DNA of 64,000 nt, taken from positions 6,743-70,742 of the forward strand of contig CAZUGO010000036.1 in the NCBI GenBank assembly GCA_964619935.1. Direction: 5' to 3'. The position numbers and the translations under genes are program-made. Of the stretch, positions 25,909-34,152 are shown piece by piece. The DNA comes from CAZUGO01 sp964619935. Its GTDB lineage: Bacteria; Planctomycetota; Phycisphaerae; UBA1845; CAIVHJ01. The notes under the pieces were generated by a model that was not told the origin of the DNA, ran no database searches, and saw only the letters and a list, made by a program, of their open reading frames with translations. Each line of letters opens with the position of its first letter. Within the stretch, counting starts at the first letter, position 1.

Positions 25909-25928
25909 TGGGGCACGATGCGGCCCCA
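25909..25928. terminator. Hairpin between convergent genes
   Basis: TGGGGC (25909-25914) and GCCCCA (25923-25928) around an 8-base loop, in the 84 bases between the stops of the mtfA and DUF1579 genes. No T-tract. Confidence 0.4.
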
Positions 25929-25959
25929 GATCGCCAATCCGAACCCTGAATCCTGTCTC

Positions 25960-26520
25960 CTATTTCTTCCGTTGATAACTCACCTTCATGAACGTCGTCC
26001 AGGTGCCGTCCGCATTGAGCATGGACGAACTCAGGGTTTTCTGGTCCCGGCCCTGGATTTCGATGACGTCCCTGAACTTGGCGCGCGTCCCGGGGGCCAT
26101 GGGGTTCTCGCCTTCGGTATCCAGCGTCAGGACTTTCTTGGAACCGTCCATGGTCCCTTCATAGACCCACATGTAGCTGGTCATGGAATCCACCCAATTG
26201 CCCACGTACTTCTGTTTCTTGGGATCATACCCCAGCGTCATGAGCCCGTTCATGGGGGTGCCCATCGGCGTGGCACCTTTGTTCTCCGCGACGATCCAGA
26301 ACCCGCCGACGGCCCGGACCGTCTCAGAGCCCTTGGACTTCATGGGCTGCGCCGGATCCATGAACATCTCGCACTCCGATTCCCACTCCCCCACCAACTG
26401 CTGCAGCCAGGCATGCTCCGGTTCCGGGCCGGGCATCTTCATCTCATCCTGCTGACCCAGCAGCGCTCCGGAGGTCGGGATCGCCGCCACCAACACGCAC
26501 ATCATCAGCTTCTTCTTCAT
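25960..26520 (-). CDS. Secreted DUF1579 family protein
   Basis: Protein of 186 residues with signal peptide about 1-22 (KKKLMMCVLVAAIPTSG). The remainder is one lipocalin-like beta-barrel of the DUF1579 family: WLQQLVGEWESECEMF at the start, GGFWIVAENKG, LGYDPKKQKYVGNWVDSM in the middle and GTWTTFMKVSYQRK at the end. Function unknown. ATG 26520 has AAGGAG 7 bases upstream and opens the signal peptide; a longer frame to 26565 lacks both. A good promoter lies about 40 bases upstream, so the gene is probably monocistronic. Confidence 0.83.
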   Translation of the reverse strand: MKKKLMMCVLVAAIPTSGALLGQQDEMKMPGPEPEHAWLQQLVGEWESECEMFMDPAQPMKSKGSETVRAVGGFWIVAENKGATPMGTPMNGLMTLGYDPKKQKYVGNWVDSMTSYMWVYEGTMDGSKKVLTLDTEGENPMAPGTRAKFRDVIEIQGRDQKTLSSSMLNADGTWTTFMKVSYQRKK

Positions 26521-26560
26521 GACGGATCTCCTTGTGAAAGGGGGGCAAAAGATCGCAATC

Positions 26561-26590
26561 ATCATACCAGCACGCGGGCGATGTTGTCAG
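26561..26590 (-). promoter_or_regulatory. Sigma70-like promoter for the DUF1579 gene
   Basis: Minus strand CTGACA (26585-26590, 5 of 6), 18-base spacer, TATGAT (26561-26566, 5 of 6). The start would be near 26554, about 34 bases before the ATG at 26520. Confidence 0.6.
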
Positions 26591-26753
26591 CCCTTTCGCC
26601 CTTGAACCAGAAGCGAAGCGGCCTGCTGCAGCCCCGCCCCCACGGGCTGCGTGCCGCTTGCCTGGCAATCGGGTGCTCCGCCAGACGCCACGCTCCTTGC
26701 CGTTGGTCGCGGCGCTGACTGGATCGCGTAACCCCGTGCCCGCGTGTTGCCGG

Positions 26754-29018
26754 TCAGAGAGCCGCGGCGGACCGGACGCAAAGTTGCAGGGCAGCGTTCT
26801 GGATGTCGGCTTCCGACGGCAACACGGTCAGTGCCGCCGGTCCCAGTGGGATGAAACAATCAGCGGCCGCGACCCGGTGCATGGGCAGGTCGTGGCAGCC
26901 GCCTTCGATCAGTTGCGTGAAGATCGCCTCGCTGAGTCCGCCGGTCTTGCGGGTCTCGTCGACGACCAGCACCCGACCGGTCGCTCGAGCCTGGGCGCAG
27001 ATGAACGGTCCGTTCAGCGGCTGCAGCCAGCGGAGATCGACCACCCGGGCAGCGATCCCGTGTTGGTCGCGCAGCCTGCGGGCGGCGCGCAGCGACAGGT
27101 AAACGCCGTTACAGAACGAAATGATGGTCAGGTCGCCGGCATCGGGATGGTACACGCGCCCTTCGCCAAGCCGCGCCGCCCGCTCCTGCGGCGGGTAGGC
27201 CGCCAGCCACAGGCCGTCCTTGGGGTCGTGCAAGTCCTTGGTCATGTACAGGGCGATGGGCTCGAGAAACAGCACCACCCGGCCGTCGATCGCCGCCAGG
27301 GCGAAGCAGGTTCGCAGCAACTCGACCGCGTCGTCACCACGGGCGGGGGCGGCGAGGATCACGCCGGGAATGTCGCGCAGCGGGGCGACCGTGTTGTCGT
27401 TGTGGAAATGGCCGCCAAAGCCCTTCTGATAGGCAAACGAGGCGATCCGCGCCACCATGGGGTTGCGGAACTGACCCCGCGAAAAAAACTGCATGCTCGA
27501 GGCTTCGCCGCGGATCTGATCGCAGGCATTGTGGAAATAGGCCAGGTACTGGATCTCCGGGATGGGCAGCAGGCCCATTTGTCCGGCGCCCAGGGCCAAG
27601 CCCAGGATGTCGGTCTCATCGAGCAGCGTGTTGAACACCCGGCCCAACCCGAACTGCTGGCTGAGCCCGGAGGTCACGTGGTAGACCCCGCCCTTGCGGG
27701 CGACGTCCTCACCGAACAAAATCGTGTGGGGGTACTTGGTCATCATGTCGCGCAGGGCGTAGTTGATCATCACGGCCAGGTGTCGTGGTTGTGATTCTTC
27801 CGGTAGCCCATGCCCGGCGGCGAAGCCCTGGAGCCGTTCGGCTGCCGGGACCGGGCGGGTTGCTTCGGCCATGACTTCCTGCGGATGGTACGGGGCCAGC
27901 GGGGCAACGATTTGTTCGAGGGTCGTGAGCTTGGGCCGGGTGACCGCGGTTTCCGCCTGTTCGGCGACGTCGCGGCGCACGGCTTCGTAGGCATCCAGCG
28001 CGGCCTGCGGGGTCAGCAGCCCGTACTGCAGGACCAGTTCGGCCGAGCGCAATAGCGGATCCTGCCGTTCGGCGGTCTCGAGTTCCTGCACCGAGCGATA
28101 TTCCAGCTCCATGTCGCTGCCGGCGTGGCCCAGCAGGCGGACGACTTTCAGGTGCAGGAACACCGGCATGCGCTGCTGGCGGCAGTGTTCAACGGCCCGG
28201 CGGGCGGCTTCGTGGGCCTCCAGCAGATTGCAGCCGTCGGCGCTGTAATAGGCAAAGCCCGAACGGTTGGCGAAAGTATGTTCGATCCATCCCGGCGGGG
28301 TCCGCACCGAGATACCCCAGCCGTTGTCCTCGCACACCAGCATCACCGGCACCGGCAGCTTTTGATACGACAGCCAGCGGGCGGCGTTGATGCCGGCCAG
28401 GGCGGTGGCATGATTTACCGTGGCATCGCCGAAGGTGCACAGCACGATGCTGTCGCCGGGGATCTCCAGCGTCCAGCCGCGGCGGGTCGCCCGGCGGATG
28501 GCCACGGCCGCCCCGATGGCCTTGGGCAGGTGGCTGGCGATGGTCGAGGTCTGCGGCGGGATCCACAGCGCGCGGCTGCCCCAGACCTTGTGTCGTCCGC
28601 CCGAGATCGGATCCTCGCTGCTGGCGACCAGGCTGAGCAGGATGTCGCGGGTGATCGTCTGCCCGGCGACCTGCTTGCTGCGCTGAATGACCAGCGCGCC
28701 GCTACGGTAGTGCAGGAATGCCGGATCGGTCGGCCGGGTCAGCGCCCCCAACACCACGTTGCCTTCGTGCCCGGTGCTGCTGATGGTGTAATAGCCCTGG
28801 TCGCGGGCCCGCAATTGGCGGGCGATCAGATCCAGGTGTCGCGAGCGCATTTGCGATTCGAACAGGTCCAGGCACTGCCGGCCGGTCAAGGCGTAGCCCT
28901 TGCACAACACGGCGTCCAGATCCGCCGGCGGCGGCGTGGCGCCGTGGGCTTCGTCCCAGGACCTGACCTGGCGCCCGAAGTTTTCGTCGATGATGGCGGC
29001 TCGGTTGAAGGTGCTCAT
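26754..29018 (-). CDS. Fused alpha-beta 2-oxoacid dehydrogenase E1 component
   Basis: Protein of 754 residues joining both E1 chains. Residues about 1-385 are the alpha part, with the thiamine diphosphate region GDATVNHATALAGINAARW ending at CEDNGWGIS. About 415-754 are the beta part, with LFGEDVARKGGVYHVTSGL, PIPEIQYLAYFHNACDQIRGEASSM and a C-terminal transketolase-type domain (VVDLRWLQPLNGPFI, VLVVDETRKTGG). It would decarboxylate a branched-chain 2-oxoacid or pyruvate and pass the acyl group to an E2; neither E2 nor E3 is in the window, so the substrate is open. ATG 29018 is chosen because the family sequence starts there; the frame stays open to 29429 over the gcdH gene. It follows gcdH by 26 bases, suggesting co-transcription and a role in amino-acid breakdown. 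Confidence 0.87.
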   Translation of the reverse strand: MSTFNRAAIIDENFGRQVRSWDEAHGATPPPADLDAVLCKGYALTGRQCLDLFESQMRSRHLDLIARQLRARDQGYYTISSTGHEGNVVLGALTRPTDPAFLHYRSGALVIQRSKQVAGQTITRDILLSLVASSEDPISGGRHKVWGSRALWIPPQTSTIASHLPKAIGAAVAIRRATRRGWTLEIPGDSIVLCTFGDATVNHATALAGINAARWLSYQKLPVPVMLVCEDNGWGISVRTPPGWIEHTFANRSGFAYYSADGCNLLEAHEAARRAVEHCRQQRMPVFLHLKVVRLLGHAGSDMELEYRSVQELETAERQDPLLRSAELVLQYGLLTPQAALDAYEAVRRDVAEQAETAVTRPKLTTLEQIVAPLAPYHPQEVMAEATRPVPAAERLQGFAAGHGLPEESQPRHLAVMINYALRDMMTKYPHTILFGEDVARKGGVYHVTSGLSQQFGLGRVFNTLLDETDILGLALGAGQMGLLPIPEIQYLAYFHNACDQIRGEASSMQFFSRGQFRNPMVARIASFAYQKGFGGHFHNDNTVAPLRDIPGVILAAPARGDDAVELLRTCFALAAIDGRVVLFLEPIALYMTKDLHDPKDGLWLAAYPPQERAARLGEGRVYHPDAGDLTIISFCNGVYLSLRAARRLRDQHGIAARVVDLRWLQPLNGPFICAQARATGRVLVVDETRKTGGLSEAIFTQLIEGGCHDLPMHRVAAADCFIPLGPAALTVLPSEADIQNAALQLCVRSAAAL

Positions 29019-29044
29019 GGTCTGCTCGCGCCGGCCGCCGCCGG

Positions 29045-30202
29045 TCAGAACGCTCCGTGGCCGGTCAGTTCGCGTCCGACGATCAACTGATGGATGGTTT
29101 CGGTCCCTTCGTAGGTGATCACGCTCTCCAGGTTCAACATGTGCCGAATGGGGCAGCACTCCACGCAGATGCCGCCGGCGCCCAGCAGATCGCGGGCATC
29201 CCGGGCGACGTCCATGGCCATGCGGCAGTTGTTCCATTTGGCCAGCGACACCTGGGTGTGGTGCATGGTTCCGGCATCCTTCAGGCGGCCCAGTTGCAGC
29301 ACCAGCAGGTTGGCGGTAGTGATCTGCCGGACCATGTCGGCCAGTCGGATCTGGATGGCCTGCTTGTGTGCCAGCGGCGAGCCGAACAACTGGCGAATCT
29401 TGGCGAACGCGACGGCTTCCCGGTAGCACGCCTGGGCCGCCCCGACGGCGCCCCAGGCGATTCCGTAGCGAGCCTGGGTCAGGCAGCTCAGCGGCGCTCC
29501 CAAGCCCTTGGCTGCGGCTAGCCGATTGGCATCAGGCACGCGGCAGTCCTGGAAGAACAGTTCAGAAGTGTGCGAGGCCCGCAGCGAAAACTTCCGCTTG
29601 ATGTCGCGGGTCGAGTAGCCATCGGTGCCCTGCTCGACCACCAGCCCGATGATGCCGTCGCCACCGTCGGCCCAGACCACCGCCAGATGGGCGATGGTGC
29701 CGTTGGTGATCCACATCTTGGCGCCATTCAGCACCCAGTCATTGCCATCGCGGACCGCCTTGGTCTTCATGGTGCCGGGATCGCTGCCGCCGTCGGGTTC
29801 GGTCAGGCCGAAGCAGCCGATCAACTCGGCGGTGGCCATCTTCGGCAGCCAGCGCTCTTTCTGGGCCGCACTGCCGTAGGCCAGGATCGGATACATGCAC
29901 AGACTGCTTTGCACCGAGGCAAAGCTGCGCAGCCCGCTGTCGCCGCGCTCCAGCTCCTGCATGATCAAGCCGTACATGACGTTGTTGAGCCCGGCGCAAC
30001 CGTAGCCGTCGATGGTCGGACCGAGCAGGCCCATCTCGGCCATCTCCGGGACCAGTTCTATCGGAAACCGCTCGTGTTCAAAGCAATCCGCGATGATCGG
30101 CAGCACACGATCATCGACCCACCGACCCACCAGATCTTGAATCTGGCGTTCGTCATCGGTTAGCGCTTCGCGAACGGCATAGAAATCCAGCGCCTCTGGC
30201 AT
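29045..30202 (-). CDS. gcdH: Glutaryl-CoA dehydrogenase (acyl-CoA dehydrogenase family)
   Basis: Protein of 385 residues. The segment LRSFASVQSSLCMYPI, with an Arg and SVQSSL, is the glutaryl-CoA signature that separates this enzyme from other acyl-CoA dehydrogenases. CFGLTEPDGGSDPGTMKT and WVLNGAKMWITNGTIA are flavin-binding segments. The catalytic base is Glu365 in ITYEGTETIHQLIVGR. It should oxidise and decarboxylate glutaryl-CoA to crotonyl-CoA in lysine or tryptophan breakdown, in the cytoplasm with FAD. Two adjacent ATGs exist (30205 and 30202); GGAGG is 2 bases from the first and 5 from the second, so I use the second. It precedes the fused E1 gene. Confidence 0.9.
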   Translation of the reverse strand: MPEALDFYAVREALTDDERQIQDLVGRWVDDRVLPIIADCFEHERFPIELVPEMAEMGLLGPTIDGYGCAGLNNVMYGLIMQELERGDSGLRSFASVQSSLCMYPILAYGSAAQKERWLPKMATAELIGCFGLTEPDGGSDPGTMKTKAVRDGNDWVLNGAKMWITNGTIAHLAVVWADGGDGIIGLVVEQGTDGYSTRDIKRKFSLRASHTSELFFQDCRVPDANRLAAAKGLGAPLSCLTQARYGIAWGAVGAAQACYREAVAFAKIRQLFGSPLAHKQAIQIRLADMVRQITTANLLVLQLGRLKDAGTMHHTQVSLAKWNNCRMAMDVARDARDLLGAGGICVECCPIRHMLNLESVITYEGTETIHQLIVGRELTGHGAF

Positions 30203-30361
30203 CATGTCCTCCTTTGAACGGGCTCGTCCTGCGACGCCTGACCGTCATCGCGGTGTGGCCGGGTTGCCTATTGTGGTCGAATCTGCCCGGAAATGCTACT
30301 GGATCGGCGGCCCGCAGCATGCCGGCGCTCGACCGGCCTTGCCGGCGGCATCGGGCGTGAA

Positions 30362-30391
30362 CTGGCAGTGCCTGGGGTGAGTGGATACAAT
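30362..30391 (+). promoter_or_regulatory. Promoter for the small zinc-ribbon gene
   Basis: CTGGCA (30362-30367, 4 of 6), 18-base spacer, TACAAT (30386-30391, 5 of 6). The start near 30398 lies 28 bases before ATG 30426 and argues against longer starts at 30381. Confidence 0.5.
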
Positions 30392-30425
30392 GCAAGGGTC
30401 ACCCGAACCGAGGACGTGCCACCCC

Positions 30426-30719
30426 ATGATCCAGTGCAGCCAGTGTGAGTTTTGTCATCGCGGACCCGGTGGAGAGGTTACCTTCACCTGCGATCCGTTC
30501 TCGAACATCAAAGAGCCGGAATGCCTGGTCAAGTGGCAACTGCTCAAGCTCAACGCCATGCTTGACTACCAGGAGCGCATGCAGGACATCTACGATCGTC
30601 TGGGGCCGATGCAGGAGAAGCTGTTCCAATACATGGAACGCGAGATCGAAGATCAGGAGCAGGCCGATCGTTGGAAGCAGAGCGGCGACGATGAGGATGA
30701 AGACGACGACGACTACTGA
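30426..30719 (+). CDS. Small zinc-ribbon/coiled-coil protein
   Basis: Protein of 97 residues with a Cys-rich start, C4-x2-C7-x2-C10, further Cys near 22 and 33, then an amphipathic helix (WQLLKLNAMLDYQERMQDIYDRLG and on) that could form a coiled coil, and a very acidic tail (DDEDEDDDDY). I do not recognise a named family; the shape suggests a small cytoplasmic zinc-binding adaptor. The last 7 bases overlap the end of feoB on the other strand. A good promoter 35 bases upstream supports that it is a real gene. Confidence 0.65.
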   Translation: MIQCSQCEFCHRGPGGEVTFTCDPFSNIKEPECLVKWQLLKLNAMLDYQERMQDIYDRLGPMQEKLFQYMEREIEDQEQADRWKQSGDDEDEDDDDY

Positions 30720-32878
30720 CCTGCCCAGCCCAGGGCCGCCAAGGCCTGGTAAGTCCCCAGCGAACCTCCATACGCCAGCCCACTCATATACACGAACATG
30801 AACACCGGCCAGCGCCAACTGTTGGTCTCGCGGCGAACCACCCCCAGGGTGGAGGCGCATTGGCAGGCGAGCACGTAGAACACCATCAGGCTGATGCCGC
30901 TGGCCGGCGTGTAGACCTTTCGGCCGTCAGGCCAGGTATCGGCCGCGAGGTGGTTTCGCAGCGGCTCGGAAGCCTCGTCGGCCTCGCTGCCCACGCCGTA
31001 GACGATGCCCATGGTGCTGACAAAGACTTCGCGGGCGGCAAAGCTGGCAGTCAGCCCGATTCCGATCTTCCAGTCGAACCCCAGCGGCTCGATGGCCGGC
31101 TCCATCCACTTGCCGATCCGTCCCATGAAGCTCTGGCGGAGCTGCAGCCCGGGATCGTTCCGGGCAGAGGCGGCATCGGCCCGGGGAAAGGAAGCCAGGG
31201 CCCACAAGAGGATGCTGACCGCAAAGATCAGGGTGCCGGCGTCCTTAAGGAACAACACACTGCGCTGCCACATGGTCCGCAGGATGACCCGGAGCGACGG
31301 CCGACGATAGGGCGGCAGCTCGATCAGGAAGCCGGGCTGCGGCCCCTTGAATACCGTGCGCTTCAGCACAAAGGCGGTTCCGAGGGCAGCGGCGATCCCC
31401 AGCAGATACATCGACAGCATAATCCCGGATTGCAACCAGATGCTGCCGGAGAACACCGCCCCGATCAGGATGACATACACCGGCAGGCGCGCCGAGCAAC
31501 TCATGAACGGCGCGATCAGAATGGTCACGAAGCGGTCCCGGCGCTGCTCGATGGTTCGGGCCGCCATGATGCCGGGAATGGCGCAGGCGAAACTGCTCAA
31601 TAATGGAATGAAGCTCTTGCCCGGCAACCCGACCTTGCTCATCAGCCGGTGCATCAGCAATGCGGCACGGGCCATGTAGCCGGTGTCCTCCAGCAGGCAG
31701 ATGAACAGGAACAAGATGCAGATTTGAGGCACGAACACCACCACCGCCCCGACGCCGGCGATCACACCGTCGATCAACAGGCTGCGCAGCAGTCCCGCGG
31801 GCAGCCCGGCGGCCAGCCGGTCGCCCAAGAACCGCAGCCCACCTTCCATGAGATCCATCAACGGCTCCGCGCCGCTGAAGATGGACAAGAACATGACGAA
31901 CATCAGCGCCGAGAAGATGGCCGTGCCGCTCAGCGGATGAGTCAGCAACCGGTCGACGCGATCGGTTCGCCGCGCTTCAGGCGCCGCATGCGCTGCCGTG
32001 ACCGCGGCCACCAGGTTGCGGACCGCCTGGTAGCGACACTGGAAGATCGCCGACTCGGGGTCGCGGATTCCGGCATTCCGGAGGCGGCCTCGGGCCTGGC
32101 CCACAGCCTCGTGGATCAGCCGGGCGGCGCCATCGCGGTGCTCGGCGAAATTGGCCCCACCGGCCAGCATCAGGGCGGCCAGCCGGTCGTGATGCCGGCA
32201 GGCCGCGCTCAATGCCCGGACCGGTTCGTGCAGTTCATCGACCTCCGCCCCGATGGCCGCGGGCAGTTCCCAGGGCAGGCGCTGCCCAATCCGCAAGTCA
32301 CGGTCCGCAAGCACCTGCTTGAGTTCATGAATCCCGGACCTGCGGTTCCCGATGGTTCCGACCACGGCGACGCCCAGCAGGGCGCTGAGCCGAGCAGTGT
32401 CCAGTCGGTCGCCGTGGCGCACGGCGGCATCCATCATGTTGCAGCACAGCACCGCCGGGATTCCAAGATCGATGATCTGGGTGGCCAGTTGCAGGTTGCG
32501 TTGCAGGTTTCCGGCGTCGACCACGATCAGTGCGGCGTCGACCGGGTCGACATCGCTGAGCAATCCCAGAAGAGCATCACGGGCGATGCACTCGTCGGCG
32601 CTGCGCGGAATCAGGCTGTACAACCCCGGCAGATCAATGAGGGTCAGGCTGTCGCCCGCTGCGGCCAGCCTGGCCTCGCGGCGCTCCACGGTCACACCCG
32701 GATAGTTGGCCACCTTGTGGTGCATTCCGGTCAGGGCGTTGAAAAGCGTGGTCTTCCCCGAGTTGGGGTTGCCCATGACCGCTACGCGGGAGATTCTCGA
32801 CGAGGTCGCGGGTTGCTTCACTGACGTGCTGCTCATGACGTCGGGTTCGGATCGGGGTCTGGATGACGCCGTGTTCAT
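30713..32878 (-). CDS. feoB: Ferrous iron transporter FeoB
   Basis: Protein of 721 residues. The N-terminal G domain has G1 GNPNSGKTT (36-44), G2 Thr63 (GVTVE), G3 DLPG (82-85) and G4 NMMD. A helical linker follows, then a permease with Gate-type segments (MFVMFLSIF, VVFVPQICILFLFICLLEDTGYMARAA, FACAIPGIMAARTIEQRRDR, SCSARLPVYVILIGAVF, FAAREVFVSTMGIVYGVG). It imports Fe2+ across the inner membrane. The start is uncertain: ATG 32878 or ATG 32836, neither with a clear ribosome site. It follows feoA by 29 bases and ends by overlapping the zinc-ribbon gene on the plus strand. Somewhat shorter than E. coli FeoB (773). Confidence 0.93.
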   Translation of the reverse strand: MNTASSRPRSEPDVMSSTSVKQPATSSRISRVAVMGNPNSGKTTLFNALTGMHHKVANYPGVTVERREARLAAAGDSLTLIDLPGLYSLIPRSADECIARDALLGLLSDVDPVDAALIVVDAGNLQRNLQLATQIIDLGIPAVLCCNMMDAAVRHGDRLDTARLSALLGVAVVGTIGNRRSGIHELKQVLADRDLRIGQRLPWELPAAIGAEVDELHEPVRALSAACRHHDRLAALMLAGGANFAEHRDGAARLIHEAVGQARGRLRNAGIRDPESAIFQCRYQAVRNLVAAVTAAHAAPEARRTDRVDRLLTHPLSGTAIFSALMFVMFLSIFSGAEPLMDLMEGGLRFLGDRLAAGLPAGLLRSLLIDGVIAGVGAVVVFVPQICILFLFICLLEDTGYMARAALLMHRLMSKVGLPGKSFIPLLSSFACAIPGIMAARTIEQRRDRFVTILIAPFMSCSARLPVYVILIGAVFSGSIWLQSGIMLSMYLLGIAAALGTAFVLKRTVFKGPQPGFLIELPPYRRPSLRVILRTMWQRSVLFLKDAGTLIFAVSILLWALASFPRADAASARNDPGLQLRQSFMGRIGKWMEPAIEPLGFDWKIGIGLTASFAAREVFVSTMGIVYGVGSEADEASEPLRNHLAADTWPDGRKVYTPASGISLMVFYVLACQCASTLGVVRRETNSWRWPVFMFVYMSGLAYGGSLGTYQALAALGWAGQ

Positions 32879-32907
32879 GTCCGGCGTCGGTTGACCGCTG
32901 CTGCCTG

Positions 32908-33348
32908 TTAGGAGAGGCCCGCGGTCCCGGTTTCAGAAGCGATCGCCCGCGCACAGGCCGTGACCCGTACCGCGGCCGCAAGGCGGGCGCAGATTCCGAC
33001 GCGACCGCCGCCCACGCGGCAAACCATGGGATCGCCGGCGCACACCACTTCCAACGGTTCGCCTTCGCACACACCGAGTTCGCGCAGCCGCGCCGCATCG
33101 CCGTTGTCGGCGACGCATTGCACTCGAGCGTGCATGCCCCTCGGCAACGCCGACAGCATTCCGCCGACCCCATCTTCCATCCGGCGCCCGGGGCTCGGCC
33201 GTCCCGGAGCGTCGGGGCCCGCGGCGCTGATCAGTGGTTGCAGCGGGCTCAGGCGACCCGCGGCGCATCTCACGGGATCCACCGCGAACCAACTCCGCAG
33301 CGAAGCCAGGCTCAGCAGCCGCTCGACAATCGACTCGGTGAGGCTCAT
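32908..33348 (-). CDS. feoA: FeoA-domain protein with N-terminal extension
   Basis: Protein of 146 residues. The C-terminal half is a FeoA SH3-like domain: ARVQCVADNGDAARLRELGVCEGEPLEVVCAGDPMVCRVGGGRVGICARLAAAVRV. The first 65 or so residues are an extension unlike the usual 75-85 residue FeoA. FeoA supports FeoB in ferrous iron uptake. I use ATG 33348, with AAGGA 7 bases upstream; ATG 33354 is too close to that site, and longer starts would run through the operator. It is the first gene of feoAB. Confidence 0.85.
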   Translation of the reverse strand: MSLTESIVERLLSLASLRSWFAVDPVRCAAGRLSPLQPLISAAGPDAPGRPSPGRRMEDGVGGMLSALPRGMHARVQCVADNGDAARLRELGVCEGEPLEVVCAGDPMVCRVGGGRVGICARLAAAVRVTACARAIASETGTAGLS

Positions 33349-33361
33349 GGACATGTCCTTG

Positions 33362-33386
33362 CAAATTGAGACTGGGTCTCTATTTG
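33362..33386. promoter_or_regulatory. 25-bp palindromic operator upstream of feoA (metalloregulator-type)
   Basis: CAAATTGAGAC (33362-33372), a 3-base centre and GTCTCTATTTG (33376-33386) form a dyad with 10 of 11 paired positions. It begins 2 bases downstream of the -10 box of the feo promoter, overlaps the predicted transcription start, and ends just before the feoA ribosome site. A repressor bound here would block the promoter. The sequence is not a canonical E. coli Fur box; a Fur- or DtxR-family regulator is inferred from the target genes. Confidence 0.65.
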
Positions 33387-33388
33387 GA

Positions 33389-33417
33389 TTGATACACCAA
33401 TCATCGACAGAATTCAA
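33389..33417 (-). promoter_or_regulatory. feoAB promoter
   Basis: Minus strand TTGAAT (33412-33417, 4 of 6), 17-base spacer, TATCAA (33389-33394, 4 of 6). A second perfect dyad, GAATTC-AAT-GAATTC (33410-33424), covers the -35. Confidence 0.55.
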
Positions 33418-33476
33418 TGAATTCGCGAAATCTGTGCTAATTGATTGCCGCAGGTGGGTTTGCGAGGGGGATTACG

Positions 33477-33845
33477 TCAGGTGCCGAACTGGGACTTGGG
33501 TGGTGCCGCGGACCCGGCCGGTGGCTTGGCGGTAGGCGGGAGTTCACCGTCGCCCGATTCACCGGATTGCAGCTTCATTTTCATCAGCCGCCCGACCTTG
33601 AACTTCACGGTCCGTTTGGAGGGCACACTGACCCGTTCGAGGGTCTTGGGATTCTGGGCCACGCGGGCGGCCCGGTACTTGCTCTCGAAGACGCCGAAAT
33701 CGCGGAACTCCAAGCGGTTACCTTGTCCCAGCTCATCGATGATCTCGTCCAGAAAGCTCTGCACGATCCGTTTGACCACCACCCGCTTGTTGGATGTTTT
33801 TTCGGCGATGCGGTCGATAAGCTCCTTCTTGGTAATCGTTGACAT
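33477..33845 (-). CDS. HU/IHF-family DNA-binding protein
   Basis: Protein of 122 residues. Residues 1-92 match the HU/IHF fold: MSTITKKELIDRIAEKTSNKR, a dimerisation helix (VVVKRIVQSFLDEIIDELGQGNRLEF), RDFGVFE, and the DNA-binding arm RAARVAQNPKTLERVSVPSKRTVKFKVG. The last 30 or so residues (Pro/Ser/Ala-rich) are a low-complexity tail absent from ordinary HU. It should bind and bend DNA as a dimer. An in-frame ATG at 33887 with AAAGG 8 bases upstream could add 14 residues; I prefer 33845 because the family starts there. Upstream is its own promoter. Confidence 0.85.
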   Translation of the reverse strand: MSTITKKELIDRIAEKTSNKRVVVKRIVQSFLDEIIDELGQGNRLEFRDFGVFESKYRAARVAQNPKTLERVSVPSKRTVKFKVGRLMKMKLQSGESGDGELPPTAKPPAGSAAPPKSQFGT

Positions 33846-34152
33846 AAGATCAGCCCTGCTCTTGAGTTCGCGCTTTTGGTGACTCATCGGTGCAACCTTT
33901 GGGGCAGAGAGCCCATTGATTCGCCTGTGACTTCTATCGAGCAACGCTTGCAGGTTTCGCTCGCAACAAGCATTAGAATCGTCACAAGTCATCGTACAGT
34001 AGGGAGTTTTAGCAATCAAGACATTTCTGAGGGGCCGGCGGGCGTGCGCGGCTCGGTTCTTAAGCGCAACATATATAAGGAGTTATAGCCGTAGCCAACC
34101 AGGAAGGGCACACTCAGACATAAGGTATTGAATAATAACCAATTACAGCTAT
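33846..34152. other. Intergenic region upstream of the HU gene
   Basis: Over 300 bases, clearly AT-richer than the surroundings, with no gene. It holds the HU promoter (33991-34019) and, next to the stop of the small lipoprotein gene, an inverted repeat TTGAATA (34128-34134)/TATTCAA (34150-34156) that may terminate that gene. Confidence 0.5.
33991..34019 (-). promoter_or_regulatory. Candidate promoter for the HU-like gene
   Basis: Minus strand TTGATT (34014-34019, 4 of 6), 17-base spacer, TACGAT (33991-33996, 4 of 6). It implies a leader of about 140 bases to ATG 33845. Confidence 0.4.
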
